Origin: Morchella semilibera
Taxonomy: Eukaryota; Ascomycota; Pezizomycetes; Pezizales; Morchellaceae
DNA: 64,000 nt
Assembly: GCA_009192285.1 (NCBI GenBank)
Contig: CM018605.1
Location: forward strand, 1,901,247 to 1,965,246
Reading direction: 5' to 3'
Shown: positions 12,840-25,663 of the stretch, piece after piece
How positions within the stretch are numbered: the stretch's first letter is position 1
Layout: the number at the start of each line of letters is the position of its first letter
Translations under genes and position numbers: made by a program
The notes under the pieces: generated by a model
Seen by the model: the letters and a program-made list of their open reading frames with translations, nothing else
Databases searched by the model: none
Told to the model about the DNA's origin: nothing

Positions 12840-13888
12840 ATGCTGTCTTCTACCACGCTCCTTTTCAGCCTTCTAGGCTGCTTGCAATTGACCGCCGCCG
12901 CCAAGATCAACTCCTGGGCTCTCCCCGGCAATAACTCTTTCCCCGAAGGAATCGCCCGCCAGCCCAACAGCCCATACTTCTACACCGGCTCCTGGATGAC
13001 GGGCACCATCTGGCGCGGCGAGGTCGACAAGCCCGACGTCATCGAGTTCATCCCCGCCGGAAACGACTTCAACCTTACGGCCGCGGGCGGAATGAAGGTC
13101 ACGGACGACGCAACGCTCATTGTCGCGGGAGCAGGCACGGGGAAGGTCTTTGTCATCTGCGCCGAAAGCCGCCGGCTCATCCACCGGTTCCAGGGGCCCG
13201 AGGGCGCCCTCATCAACGACCTTGTGCTTGCTCAGGATGGGAACGTCTATGTGACGGACTCGTACCTGCAGAAGCTGTATGTCATCACCCCCGAGCAGCT
13301 GGCCAGCGAGGAAGTCGACCAAGACCTCGAGACGTTCGCGGACCTGGTGGCACCCTTCGAGCATGAGGACGGGCAGTTCAATGCCAATGGGATCGTGATC
13401 ACGGAGGACCAGGAGAACCTCCTTGTTGCCGACTACTACAGCCACTCGATCTTTAAGGTCGAGATTGAGTCCAAGGAAATCACAAAGGTCGATTTCGGCA
13501 CCACAAAGGTAAGCATTGATCCCCCATCTCTGCCTCGTGCCTGCCTATGCTAACAGTGACTCGTGCTCTGCTATAGATTGGCTCTCCCGATGGCATGCTC
13601 CTCTGCGGTAACATCGTCTATGCCGTCAACGGCGACAGCACCATGGCCCCGGAGGCCTTCATCGACGTCCTTGAGATCAAGAAGCCGTACACAACGGGCA
13701 CGCTTGTCCGACGTATCCAGGGCCAGGGAATGCTCCTGCCTTCGACGGCCGCGTTTGACGGCAACGATCTGTTGATTGCCAACTTCCAGATTGGAAAGGC
13801 GGCGACAATGGATCCCACCCTCCCATTTACGATCGTTAGAGTGCCGATTGGAGAGAGGAAGAGACGCGCGGGGAGGGCGGTTGTGTAG
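12840..13888 (+). CDS. Secreted SMP-30/gluconolactonase-like beta-propeller protein
   Basis: Two exons (12840-13508, 13577-13888) encode 326 residues. Residues 1-20 ('MLSSTTLLFSLLGCLQLTAA') form a clear signal peptide. The rest has the SMP-30/gluconolactonase/strictosidine-synthase-like six-bladed propeller pattern: 'FPEGIARQP', 'INDLVLAQDGNVYVTDSYLQ', 'NGIVITEDQENLLVADYYS' and 'SPDGMLLCGNIVYAVNG'. Such enzymes hydrolyse lactones, but many fungal secreted members are uncharacterised, so the substrate is unknown. The N/D residues in 'INDLVL' and 'VADYY' sit where the family binds its metal. Coding DNA is GC-rich compared with its flanks. An A-rich leader lies directly before the ATG, and the stop is TAG at 13886. 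Confidence 0.88.
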
Positions 13889-16222
13889 CTAGCTCCCTTC
13901 TTTCCCTAATTCGTTGATAGATAATTTTCTTTTTTCTTTTGTCGAATAAATAAAATTGGTTCGTGTCATGCTTCTCTCTCTCTCTTTAAAACTGTGAGTC
14001 TTCGTAGTCTTCGTATGAGCAACATGACAGTATAACTGCATCATGTAGTGAGTGAGTGAGTGCAGGGCATCATGTAGGATCCAATTAAAGAAGTCCCTGC
14101 CAAGAATTACCGATGCCACAAAAAGCAAAGCTTGCATGGGATAGCAGATCTCGTATCTTCTCTCCTATCGAGTAACTGATCTCTTATATGTATGGGGGTG
14201 TTGGAGATTTCCCTCGTGTCAAGTAGCGAAGAAATCACGTCTGTATCGCTCTTTTAATTACAACCACTCGGAAGACCTCCTGGGACGCCGAGACCTGAAC
14301 CCAGTTGCCCAAAAGTCAGCATACAGAGTCTAGCAAAAAGTGGGTTTTGCGTGACCTAATAGTCTGATTGTGTTGGGTTTTTTTGCTATACGGGCACTTA
14401 CATATGTACATACCTGTACCTACTTATAAAAGGGGGCCGGATTAAATCCCCAAATGTGCAAAGAGAGTTTGGAAGTTTTCCAGCAGACGGGATTAGAGGA
14501 CGTCTTAATAGGGTGAGAGGTCATGTATCAATGTTGTTTTTAAATACTAAACAGCAGCTAGTACTTTAGCTCAAGACCCTAACCCCCAGGAACTGCTACC
14601 AATACCAGAGGATTAATATTTCAATCCGTACGCGTAACCACATTCCCTCTGAACGTATGTACACAAATTTTGTCATGAGGGGGCTGTCGTGGTCCGTACG
14701 TAATGGGAGGATATATACATGTAATTTGTGGTACAGTAGAGGGTGAGATCTGGAATGGGGAAGCAGTGCCGATAGAGTTTGAGTCCTCGAATCTCCTTGG
14801 GCTGGCTGACTCAACTTGTTGTTGTTTTTTTTCTTCTAGGTCTGTCTCATCAGGGGGGGGATGAATGCTAAGGAACCATATTTCAAAGACTGGAAGTCCG
14901 GTACGGTCTGCAGCGCAGATCATACGTATTTGTTTGTTATCTGCCGAGGCCTCTCGTTAATTTACCGGAGAATGAATCATTATTAATTATGAGAGTGAGG
15001 GATGACGCTTCCTTATATGTAATTACCAAAAGCGAAATAGATAAATACTCCATAGCTAAATAATTAATTGTTGTATCGACCGAGCATGCAGCACTGCGCC
15101 GTATTTGAGGGTGACACAAACGTTCACTTCTTCCCAGCTGAGACATGAAGTGCCATTTAGGTTCTGAGACTGTTCTGCCAGGCACAATTTTCCCCTTCGT
15201 GGTTTAGGGTTAGCCATTACCGCTTAGGAGGAGGAGGAGGAGGAGGAGGAGGGCGGGGTTTTAGTTGTTGCGACTTGCGGCTCTCTCGGAACCCTTTTTT
15301 CCCACTCGCTGTTGGACTTGTTGTTGGGGGGTGCGTACGTAACGTCTCAGAGTCCTTCAAGGCGCTTTTTGTTGCTATATTTGTACCACAGAGAAGGAAG
15401 GTGTGCAGAGCTAGAAGAAGGTAAATACTATTCCATGTAGAGTACCTGTACAGGCAATAGTAGTAATAATACATACAGTACGGTACCGCAGGTCATGTTG
15501 GGTTGCAGGCAGGTACGTACCCAAAGGAGGATGGGGATGAGGATGGGGGAGGAAATAAGAACATTGGCTATGACTACACACGAACGAGTGAGCCTATGGC
15601 GTAGACCGTAGCTTGAAGCCCCTCCCATTTAAACCAGTGAACGAGGCTGTGGGGGGGAGAAAACGAGTGGAAGCGGTAAAGATCGTTCGGGGAAGGAAGG
15701 GAGAAAGGACATCTTTACCTTTGCATACATACGACGCTGTTTCTTCTTCCCCTCCAACAGCTCTTTCTCTCCCTTACCTTTTCTTCTTCTTCTTCTTCTT
15801 CTTCTTCCCTTGTACCCTTATCTCTTGCGTACCAATACATACACACAATCATTCATTTCATATACAACAACTTCACTTGTCCTTGTCCCTGTCTTCACTA
15901 CCAGTGCTGCTGCTGCTGCCGCCGCTGCTTCACTCCTACCAAGACTTTCAGACACCAAGTGTTTGTGAATGTTTGCGTTTATAGGTATCCGTTTCAAAGT
16001 CTAGCTTGAGGCTTCATTGTTTTTTTTTTCTTTTTTTTTTTTCACTTTCCTTCCTTCCTTCCTTCATTCTGCTCTGATCGACATACGACGTACTCGAACC
16101 TTCCTTTACAGCTACAGCTACTACACTACTATTACTGCTACTACTGTGACTGCGAGGCTGCCATTTGATACTACTACTATTGGTATTATTATTATTACTG
16201 GAGACTGTTTGAGGAGTTCAGT
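13889..16222. other. Intergenic region with promoter-like pyrimidine tracts
   Basis: No gene found in 2.3 kb. There is a (GGA)n microsatellite at about 15228-15252, a (CTT)n tract near 15780-15807 and T/C-rich runs at 16018-16060. The pyrimidine-rich stretch directly precedes the next gene and probably belongs to its promoter and 5' leader. Short telomere-like matches occur at 14577 and 15205. Confidence 0.55.
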
Positions 16223-17912
16223 ATGCCTCTCGATATCAACCTACCTAGTAAGATTTCTTCTCATCTTTGTATTTCTTATTCCCGTCCCTTATTTGTTTTT
16301 TTCCGGCCCTTTCTCCACTTTTTACCCCCCGTCCCCATCTTCAATCTATTGGTACAGATATCGGTTCCCCCCCCCCCTCATCCATTCATCCCTCCCTCCC
16401 CTGCTGCATCCTTCTTCCTCTTAGGCTGGTGATATTAACCTTAATTCCTCCGCAGCATTCCACCTCGCTCCCCGGCCCCGGGAACCATTCATAACCACCC
16501 TCTCCTACAGCTCGAATGGTACCTCTCCCCAAGCAACCTATGTCAAGACAATCTCCACCGAAGAGCAGAATGTCTACAACACTACCCTCCACGACGCCTT
16601 CGTCCCAGACATTCTATACGCCTCCATAACTGCCCACCCTGAGATTCACCCCTCGGCGGCCACCTCCCCCGGTGGCACCCCAGCAGACCCCAAGATCCTC
16701 CTCCCAAGCGAGTTTGCAATATCCCTCTTCAACCCCGACTCCACCGTCATCCTCGAGCACCACCACTCCGCTCTCCGCGGGACCTACTGGGAGTTCACAC
16801 TGCCAAAGACCTCCTTCCTGCCGCCCACATCCTCGAAGCTCGATGCCGCGTCTGCCGCAGCGGCAATCGCCCACCTCCCCCGCGCGACGTTCCGGTGGCG
16901 CAAAGAGGGTGGTCTCATGACTCGTCCGCAGCTCCGCTGCTCCCTCGTCTCGCCGGCGAACCTACCGAGCGTTCCTGGCACCGCCTCGTCGAGCAAGAAG
17001 GCGGGCGCGAATGAGCCCGATATCCCAATCGCAATGTTCCTGGGCCTCGGCGAGAAGAAGGGCATTGGCGAGATCACAATCATCCAGTCCAACCTGAAGC
17101 GCGTGGAGGTTGAGGACCTCAAGGGGCTCGAGGTCGTGTTGCTGCTGTCCGCCATGGCCATTGGCGATATCTGGTTCCAGCCAACGAACCAAATGTTTAA
17201 CCTGAACCCACCCATTCGGGGCTCGGCAAGCGGCACAGCGCGACGGAAGAACTCCATGCCGCTCTCAGCGGCGGCCCCCACTCCGACGGTCGCAGTGTCT
17301 GCGCCGGAACCCCGGTCCCCACCCACAACATCCCCGCAGCACGGAAAACCCCCACCGGGTAATGCCTCCTTCGCAGCACGGTTCCAGCAGCAGCAGCAGT
17401 CACACCAGCGCCGACACAGCACCCCCATGGACGTAGACGCGGAATACAGCCGCCGCGTGCAGGAGGAGGAAGAGCGACGGCGCCGCATCGCTGAGAAGGA
17501 GCAGGAAGAGATCCGGAAGATGCTGGCCGAGGAGGAGAGCCGCGAGCGCCGGAAGCGCGAGGAGGATGTTAACCGTGAGACGGAGCGGTTAAAGCGGATA
17601 TATGAGGCCGAGCGCGCAGAGTTCATGGCACGGGGCGCGCGCACCGCACAACCGCAGAGGGTGCCGTCACAGCAGCGGGGGCAGAGACCCCCGGTGGTGG
17701 GTGGGGGCGGAGGTATGACCATGCCGCCGCCACATGGGGGGAGAGCGAGTATGATGCCGCCGCCCCAGGGGGGGAGAGGAGGCCCAGCAAAGGATGACAA
17801 GAAACTCGGGAGTCGGAAGAGTTTTCTGGGGTTGAAGTTTGGCTCGAGTAGTGGGTCGAAGGAGGAGGAAAAGAAAAAGAAGCTGTCCAAGAAGGGGAGC
17901 AGCATGTTCTAA
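16223..17912 (+). CDS. Conserved fungal protein with E/R-rich coiled coil and basic tail
   Basis: Exon 1 (16223-16247) codes for eight residues plus one base. Exon 2 is 16456-17912, using the CGCAG acceptor; the earlier CTCTTAG acceptor would put a stop in frame. The product has 493 residues. Residues 1-235 look like a folded domain ('VILEHHHSALRGTYWEFTLP', 'PIAMFLGLGEKKGIGEITII', 'LKGLEVVLLLSAMAIGDIWF'). A Pro/Ser linker, an Arg/Glu-rich coiled coil (about 325-385) and a Gly/Pro then Lys-rich C-terminus follow. I have seen this pattern in ascomycete hypothetical proteins. A tubby/LURP-like barrel is possible for the N-terminal part but unproven. The ATG lies in a pyrimidine-rich leader context. 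Confidence 0.8.
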
Positions 17913-19478
17913 GTCCTACCTACCTACCATCCCATCATATCTGTCATGTCTTGACGACACTCTCTCTTTTGTGGATTTTCCGTCTTTGCTTATCTCTCAC
18001 TTTTCAAGGGTTCGGCTGGCTCAGTTTCACTTCTTCTCTTCGGTACACCAACTACTGCTTGGGCAGTAAGAATCCGTTGTTTTTATTCTCATTCTTGTTC
18101 TCTCTCTCTCTCTCTCCCTCCCTGGACTGGTTTGGGAGGTCGAGTGGTAGATATTTTGTCCAATTCCCCTTTTTCTTTTTTTTTTAAAAAACTTATCATC
18201 TACGTATATATATACTTTTTTTTCGGTAGCAGCATAGGTCTCTTTTTTTTATATATCTGTTATTTTTTCATACTTTTTTTTTTGGAGTCGAAGGAGCTAT
18301 AGAAATTTTAGATTATTTATCTTTTTACGGCGGACTGACCCCGAAAGAGTGAGAGTGGTTTGAGTCAATAGTCCATACGAGCGAGTGACTACCCGTGACA
18401 CTTCCCCCGACCAGAGACACTAAGTCCAAGTTCCCACCCGCTCATCCCCCAGTACTTGGCCCTACATATCCGTCTGTTCGGTCCTGTTCTTCTGTTGTTA
18501 GTCCCCCGTGCCACGTTAGAGCACGAGCGGACCGGCAGATTCGAGACCTGCATATGTACCACTGCTGTCAACGCTCGGCCCGCGCGGTTTATCCACCCCA
18601 CCCCCACCCTACTAGTATCCACGGCGTGCGTCATGGCTTGGCCCCCCCCGCCCGTTGTTATAATTAGCAGGGCAGGGATGCATACATCCTTGGGTGGGAT
18701 AAAGCCGGTGTATGTACCTACATATGTACATATATGCAGGCACTCTACTCTTGTGTAGAGAGGTGGGGGGTGTTACAATTGGGGGGTCCAAAGCTACATG
18801 TACAAGTACAAGTACTTAGTTAGGGTGCTCTAATAAGTACTACATGTATCTACATGTAGAAGTGCATCACGCCGCATCACTCGCGCGCCAAGCAACGATT
18901 TGGTGTGTGGGGAAGGTGGGGGGGGGGATCACGTTTACTACAATACTAATACTGCCTTGTGTGTGCGCCTGGCTTGGGGTGGAATGGGTGTGGGTACTCC
19001 ACTCTAGAGTACCTAGGTACCTGAACAGGAGATCTGGTTTCGCCTCCTTCCTCTGGATCTACATGTGGTGGTGGTGGTGTGAGTGATGCTTCTTATCCCT
19101 CTCGATTTTTAGAAACTGTACCTGCGGTGACGGCTAGCTTGGCAGGTGGAAGAAGCCCTCCCTGTACCTACGTCGATATAGAATCTGCTACGCCCCAAGC
19201 CCAAACTGCTGCATTAAACTCATCCCTATACATGTAACTAAGCACGTGGCTACATATACATCATACATACACGTGTATTTGATTACCCATTTCACACATT
19301 CTAAATTTCACACATTCTAAACATTTCATATATCATCCGCTCCCACCCACCCTACCCTACCCTATCCTACCTGAATCAAAAACGCCAGTAATAAAGTCCA
19401 GAATTATAACGTAATACTCATCGTTTTTTTTCTTTTAAAAGGGAAAAAATCAACCCCCCCCCCCCCAAAACCCCCACA
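17913..19478. other. Convergent intergenic region
   Basis: About 1.6 kb between two convergent genes. It has T-rich runs near 18170-18290 downstream of the plus-strand gene, TACATGTA octamers near 18792, 18840 (two close together) and 19228, and a poly-C run at 19453-19466 just past the stop of the minus-strand gene. I see no gene. Confidence 0.55.
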
Positions 19479-22400
19479 TCACCATATCCTCTTCGCAGCC
19501 ATGCTGTACCTCTTTACATCGTCCAGATTGATCTCTCTAGGCGGCGGCCTGCTTTCCCTCTCCCTCATCGCCCTCTCGCCCGCAGGATCATCGGCATAGA
19601 TCCACCTCTTTTGGTCATCCGAAAACATCAATGAGACCCAAACCCACCAACCTTTCTCGCGCCAGTCATAAAGTTCATTCCCGCACGCTCCTTCATGCCC
19701 TTGTAGCGCTTACGCGCAAAGCTGAGGAGACAGATACCGAGGACAAGCTTGACCGCCAAGCAGACCAGGAAGAAGCCAAGGAAGAATATGAGTAGCATGG
19801 CAAGGGCGAACAGATTGTCGGAGGAGGATTCTGGGGACGAACCCGTACTTCCCCCGAACGGTGATCCGCCCAGAGCGCGGCGGAGGATGGCATCAAAATT
19901 TGCAAGGGCTGCCGTAGTAACCGGTGATACGTCCGATTCCAGGAGTGAGACGGTTGCCGAGGGTAGCGGCAAGGGCACATGGGTTGCAAGAAACATCTGG
20001 TAGGTCTGGATGCTTGCTCGGATAAAAAGACATGCTAGAGGTATCACGGGCAAACCGAGCCTTTTGGTCAAGTTTTGATCCGTAAAAGCCTGAGGAGATA
20101 CTAGTCAGCCCAGAGGTTTGGGATAAAATAGGGGGATTGATCTTACATGTGAGTAATAATCTTTGCAAAGCACGTCCAAGAACCGTTCGTATACGGCTGG
20201 TCTAGTATTATTAAATTTTGTAATATAGGCATGCTTCAGCCAATCAACTAGCATTTCGCTGCCTAGGACTAGTAAAAACGGGCCCATAACCTGGCCTATC
20301 CATTGGGGAAAAATCGTGAAACTCCTAGGCAAGACTCCGGCGCTACTCCCATTGGAGCTACCATCAGCACCGGCAAGTGACCATACCCCAACCTCAACTA
20401 GATTCCGTGATGCGATAATGACTAGCATAAGCCATAATTGGAAACGTTCGACAACGTCCGCGCAAGTCAATTGAAAAAGACTTTCCTTCTCAAATTTCTT
20501 GAAGACCGTTGACTTAATTTCAACGAATTGGACAGAGATTATCAGAGTCCCAAGGGCATTTGAATAGGAGTTTACAGCAACATTGAGCGTTATTACTTGG
20601 TAAAAAAGTGCGGTAGAATGTACAGCTATCGAAATCAGCAGTGTCATCATGTCTCAAAGAACAAGGGAGAGTACTGTTGTAGACCAACGCAAGCAAAAAA
20701 AACCCAAGCGGCCTTAAAACCTTACTGCGTCCATCTGGGCCTCTTTCCAAGGTTTCTTTCGAAAAAAGACACTCGAAAATATCCTGTCCTACCGCAGAGC
20801 ATAACCGGTCGCTAATCTTCAACCGCAATTCAAATTAGCTAAATCGCTCCAGATGTGGAGTTCAGTCTGAAATTATCTTTAGGGGCAATGCATGTATTGA
20901 TGATATAGTGGCCGTGGGTATTCGCACCTCTAGCATGTTATATATGACATACAGCTTGATGCCATTCTGCCCTCTGATAGAATGATACATCCGGCTAGCG
21001 TCAAATCTCATAAGAATCCAACAGCTCGTAAATACCACCAAACCCCTCAATATATCTGCCTTGTGACTTGGCTGTAGATCTGACACAATCTTCACCTTTT
21101 TGCCTTTTACACTTTCTTGTTTAGAAGCTTCAGGTGGGCTGCCTTCACCTCCTCCACCAACAGAGCTACTACTCCTCTGTCGTGATCTTTTCCGCCAAGT
21201 CAGGGAACTTTTTATTCCTCCCCACCAAAAAGCAAACAGAACGCCAAGAGCCCGCACAAACCTGAGCGGGAGTATTGTAAACATGTACAACCAGCTGTCA
21301 AGACAGGCAAGCATTCCAAACCATAACGCCCCTTCAAGCTTGCCTGGCAGGAGAAGGAAATTTGTGATCCGTTCAAATGCAATAGCTGCTGAGTCATCGG
21401 GATGATGCTGGGGAGGGTAGGGTGTACTGGAAGATGGTGTAGGCACAGGATCTCGTGGTGAGGAAAACGTCGTTGTCTTTGTATGGGAAGTAGGTGATGA
21501 GAGAGCAAGCGAGAGATATGTCTGTAGGGGCAACGGAGGAAACGATGATGGAGTGGGCGTTGCGGATTTCAGGAGATGAGTAGTCGTGGGGGCATGGCCA
21601 GAAAGAGGACTGTTAAAATCACGACGTCCGGGTGTGCTGTTGCGGGTCGATGAAGCTGGGGCAGGCTTTGGTGATAAATACGAACTAGAGGTGCTCGTGT
21701 GTAAAGCTTTTAAATTTCTTTGGGGTGAATTAATATTCCCTCCCTTTTCTATTAATTTACCATGTTGGTGCTGCTGCAGCTGCGGTAATCGTGAAGGGGA
21801 GCTTTGAGTATCTAGCTGAAGCGCTCGAGGGAAAGATTTACTTCGCCTCATGCCCGTGGGCGCAGACAATGTTCGGTCTGAGGTTGACAATTGCGGTCTT
21901 GCGAATGGTAAGTTCTTTGCCCCAATTGGAGAAGTAGTTGTTGGATTTGTTATAGATCTATGTCTTGTTGGAGAGGTAATAGTGGACACGAGGGGCGGTA
22001 CTTGATCTTGGGGTGACGATTGTATGGAGAAACTCGCCGGTGTATCATGCAATAGCTCTCCAAGCCGGGTCGGTGAAAGCTTCTGTTTCTTCGAGTCCGT
22101 TTGAGAGGCTCCGTTTGAAAGGGAATTGCCTCTACTCCTTGACCTACCACGAGGTTGAATAGCCTGGTGTTCTTCTGTTTCAGAGGCCAATGAGCTATCT
22201 GACGACAAGGTCTGTTGATCTGGGAGAACCATAGTCTGAGAGCCGGGCTTTCTCTTTTCCCTATTCTTCTTTGTACCTTCCGTTGGCATATCTTTTGGCC
22301 CCAGATTACCCTCAGCATTGCTCTTATCCAGGTCAACGCCGTTCAAATCCTCAGAGTTTCTTGGCCTGTTGACCGCATTCCCGGTTATCCCTTCAAGGGG

Positions 22401-22547
22401 TTGGGTCGCACTATCTTGGCCGGAGAAGCCGTTGGCGAGCATCATTTCTTTCAAGTCGTTAATCGATGGAAGGATTTCCTGAATAACCTGGATCTGGGAA
22501 GATTTTGTAACTGATACCTTCCCGGCTGGCTCTTCCGGAGAAGCCAT
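19479..22547 (-). CDS. EMP65: EMP65/TAPT1-family endoplasmic reticulum membrane protein
   Basis: Five exons (22547-20928, 20816-20726, 20652-20147, 20089-19652, 19607-19479) join in phase to give 927 residues. Residues 1-370 are Ser/Thr/Pro-rich and disordered. From about 390 the conserved multi-pass TAPT1 domain begins: 'FLLLPGKLEGALWFGMLACL', 'RFDASRMYHSIRGQNGIKLY', 'DRLCSAVGQDIFECLF', 'LNVAVNSYSNALGTLIIS', 'FKKFEKESLFQLTCADVVER'. The extreme C-terminus ends 'DDVKRYSMAAKRIW'. Yeast Emp65 is an ER membrane protein linked, with Slp1, to protection of nascent ER proteins. The true start is the ATG at 22547; an upstream in-frame GTG is ignored. The last intron is only 44 bp. Confidence 0.92.
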
Positions 22548-23805
22548 GTTGTAGGCCACAGTTTACTCTAGTTGACACTTGTAGGTACTTGCGCCGCTGT
22601 CAAAGGTTAGCTTGACATCGCTTAGTAATCACCATGCGGGCTCAAGACACATCAAACTACAGGTTGCTTGTACCTAGAGCTGCAACTACGACTAGTAAAG
22701 CCTCAGAGTAAAATGTAGGGTCGTTGCCAGTTTTCACACGGTGTGCAGTAAGCTGTACGTGCTGGGTACGAGCTTTACTGCCTTCTTTAGGTTTTGTGGA
22801 AGATACATGTAGCTTTAGTTAGTTGAGTTTGTTGAACTACATGTAGTTATGAAAATAACGGCTCGCATCAGATCATGGTTGCTGGAGTGGTAGCTGGGAA
22901 AGTACAGTAAACTTAAGAGCGTTCCCTTAGTACATACATGTAGAGTCGAAATGACTAATCGTGAATGTAATAAATGTGTTTATAAAGTTCCCGCGCTAGA
23001 TAGGATATAATGTATTAAGGCAAAACAGAGAAGGTTGCGATACAAAAACGCATTCGGGCTGCACACATGTATGAAGTATCAACCCCCATACCCCCCATGC
23101 CTGCTTACCGCAACCACCAACCCATGTACATGGTATCCCAAAACCCTACCTTTTCACCTTTTCACCAACATACATGTATTTTCTTATCAAGAAAACACAC
23201 TTTCTTTACCGAACCCAGGTTTATCCAAAAAGTTACAGTGCCTGCATATACCTAAAAGAAAGTTCGTCCGAGGTTTCGAGGCGGGACCTTATCGGGCTTT
23301 ATCTCATACCCACTGATATCACTATATCATGTAACTGCATGTACACGTATTAAATGAGCCCAGCCTGCATAGTTTGAGGGAGCCATCCCAATCAACCATG
23401 GTTCAGCTGTTGTGTACATGTAGTTAACGGGATAGTGCACGCTAGGATATTGCAATACGAGAAAACCTAGAGACGGCCTATCTCGATCGAGTGTAGCCAT
23501 GGTAGAGCTAGCTGGAAGGAACTGATGCAATTTTATCGGTAGGACAGCTGAAATGGTGATGAATGCTCTGTTATTATCCAATAGTCAGTGAAAGCTACCT
23601 ATTAATTCTATTGATTCGGGCGGCGTATTTCAGTCGTGGCTTGTGTCTGGATCACCGATATACTTACCTAGATGCACCTATTCGGCTGCACCCAAGTATC
23701 GGATTATATTATGGTATAATCCAGATGGAGGGAATTTTAAGCCCACGTGAGAGGGAGCGGGTTCCTGCATTTCCAAGAGCCAGGAATGTACAGCCGCATT
23801 CGGAA

Positions 23806-24010
23806 AGACTTGGCAGCCCAGGCCAAACCAGAAAAATTCTGCTTTCTGATCCTCTTATATTCGGGCAACAGTCAGAGGAGGCTGCAATGTCTCTATTACA
23901 GCTGCACCTGTTGATTGTTGAGTACGCACGGGGGCAACGGTTGCTGGTGGGCTAAATTCATGAACTGACCAGTATATAGTATATAATAGTAAATGCGGCC
24001 GTACATGTGC
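23806..24010 (+). repeat. Diverged interspersed repeat, copy 2
   Basis: Partner of the repeat at 4882-5110. This copy is richer in G and C and keeps a longer open frame ending 'LLIVEYARGQRLLVG'. The family is unknown. Only two copies lie in the window. Confidence 0.6.
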
Positions 24011-24590
24011 ACGTGTGCGCATCTAGAAGTTGCAGCCATTCCGGCGGAAAACAGAGTCTTTTGTAAGCCTTATTTGAGGAACTTGGTGCGAACACTAAAG
24101 TTCAAGCATGATTGGTGAGGAGCGGCTCCAGAACTAGGTGAGTGGTATTAAGCTAGCGGTATTTTAATTCGGGTAGAATGCCTCTGACTTGAAGAGTTTG
24201 CTGGGGATTGAACTAATTATAATAAAAGTACCATCGCGGTCGGAGCAGTACCGAAAGATTAGGAATGTCTGGCCAGGCTTAATGATTTTGGATAATGGTA
24301 GGTTATAATTTATAAGCCTCTAATGCATATATGATATATTAGCTCGACAAGATTCTGCACTAGGGTTACTAATGGTATGGGGAGAGGGCGTAATATAATA
24401 TGGGGCCGGGCCCGGGGGGCAGAGATTTCCAATTATTTTTGCGGTACTAGTGATGATGTATATATACGTAGATATATTTCGTTTGCCGTGCTCGATATCC
24501 GACACTATATAGGTTCCAATATTCGTGTGCGAGTGAGCTTCTGTGATGCCCTCACTTGAAGACCGTGCGATCATACCTAAGTACTTTTAG

Positions 24591-24727
24591 GCTCCGTTCG
24601 GTTGACGTTGAGTTGGTTGCAATCCATAGATTGAATAAAAAAAAACACCTCTGGAGGTGATTATTTTATTAGGCCCAATCCATAGATTGCAACCAATCTA
24701 TGGATTTTTGTGTCAACCGAACAGACC
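24591..24727. mobile_element. MITE-like element with terminal inverted repeats
   Basis: About 137 bp flanked by inverted ends: left 'ggctccgttcggttgac', right 'gtcaaccgaacagacc'. A second inverted pair lies inside ('atccatagattg' and 'caatctatggat'). The centre is A/T-rich and non-coding. I cannot find a clean target-site duplication. The 'GGnCnGTTCGG' ends resemble those of hAT or PIF/Harbinger MITEs. Confidence 0.65.
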
Positions 24728-25663
24728 AAAATTAGTATTCGGGCGAAGTAATATAGATCTACTTAAGCAGTTTCGGCGGTTGTTTGTCGGATCTACAACA
24801 CCCACTCACACGATCATATTAGGCAGAAGTTTGGAAGGCATAGCGAGGCATAGCGAGGTCATATATTGACCGATATATCAATTGGCTATGGCCGTTGTCG
24901 GAATTTACTATAGCTCACTGGTGGAACAAAACTTGCTATAATTATCATTGGTCTGTCCTTGAGGCTACCAGGCCAAGACTAGCTGAGCCAACCATACGCC
25001 CGCTTTTTTTGTTTTTTTCTCTTCAGCGGGGCGGGGCTAGAAATACCCTTTATCTCAGTCGTTGCCTTGCCAATTACTACTTGATGCGGTGGTTCGATCG
25101 CAGCAATCCAATTGGGATGTCATCTCGACCCCGTAAACTCAAGATCAACGTTTGAGAAATCAATTGATAAAAGTAGGAAAACGAGTCCAAACGACCAGCT
25201 CGATAGAGGACGTCGCGTGTTATGGACCAGTGCCAGAACTGGCCTGAATTGTGTGTCTACATATCTAACGCGGTTTTTTTTACTTGATTCAGGCAACCAA
25301 TATCCCGTCCAATATTGAGGTGAAAAAGTAAATCTGCATGAACATGGGGCTATTGCGATGTGCCTCTCTGCAAACACACCTCTCTCTCTCTGTGATACAT
25401 ACATAACACATCGTTGGCGACTCTAGCTTTTTAGGCCGCCAGTTCTCTATATCGTCCTCGGTGTCTTCTGCGCGCTAAAGAGGGGAAGGTATTAAGGAGC
25501 TAACATCCCTCCTTAGCTGATGGACTTTCACAACAGACCTGTTAAGACCTTGAACTGGTTTCTCTAGCAAAGGCCCGCTACAAAAATACCAGCGATAGTT
25601 AACACAACAGCTCGGGACCCGTGTACCTCGTTTTGCACCGCCCACACGTGCAAATACTCGAAG

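Larger units (their letters stand above)
22548..25663. other. Divergent intergenic region with mobile-element traces
   Basis: Three kilobases between divergent genes. Features are six TACATGTA octamers between 22804 and 23420, one in a 14 bp palindrome at 22835-22848; copy 2 of a diverged repeat at 23806-24010; and a TIR element at 24591-24727. The 130-codon frame at 23563-23955 lies partly inside the repeat and is probably a remnant. No intact gene seen. Confidence 0.6.

Noticed and set aside
23563-23955. 130-codon plus-strand frame
   Set aside because: It overlaps the diverged interspersed repeat and has no start context or splicing; better explained as a repeat remnant.
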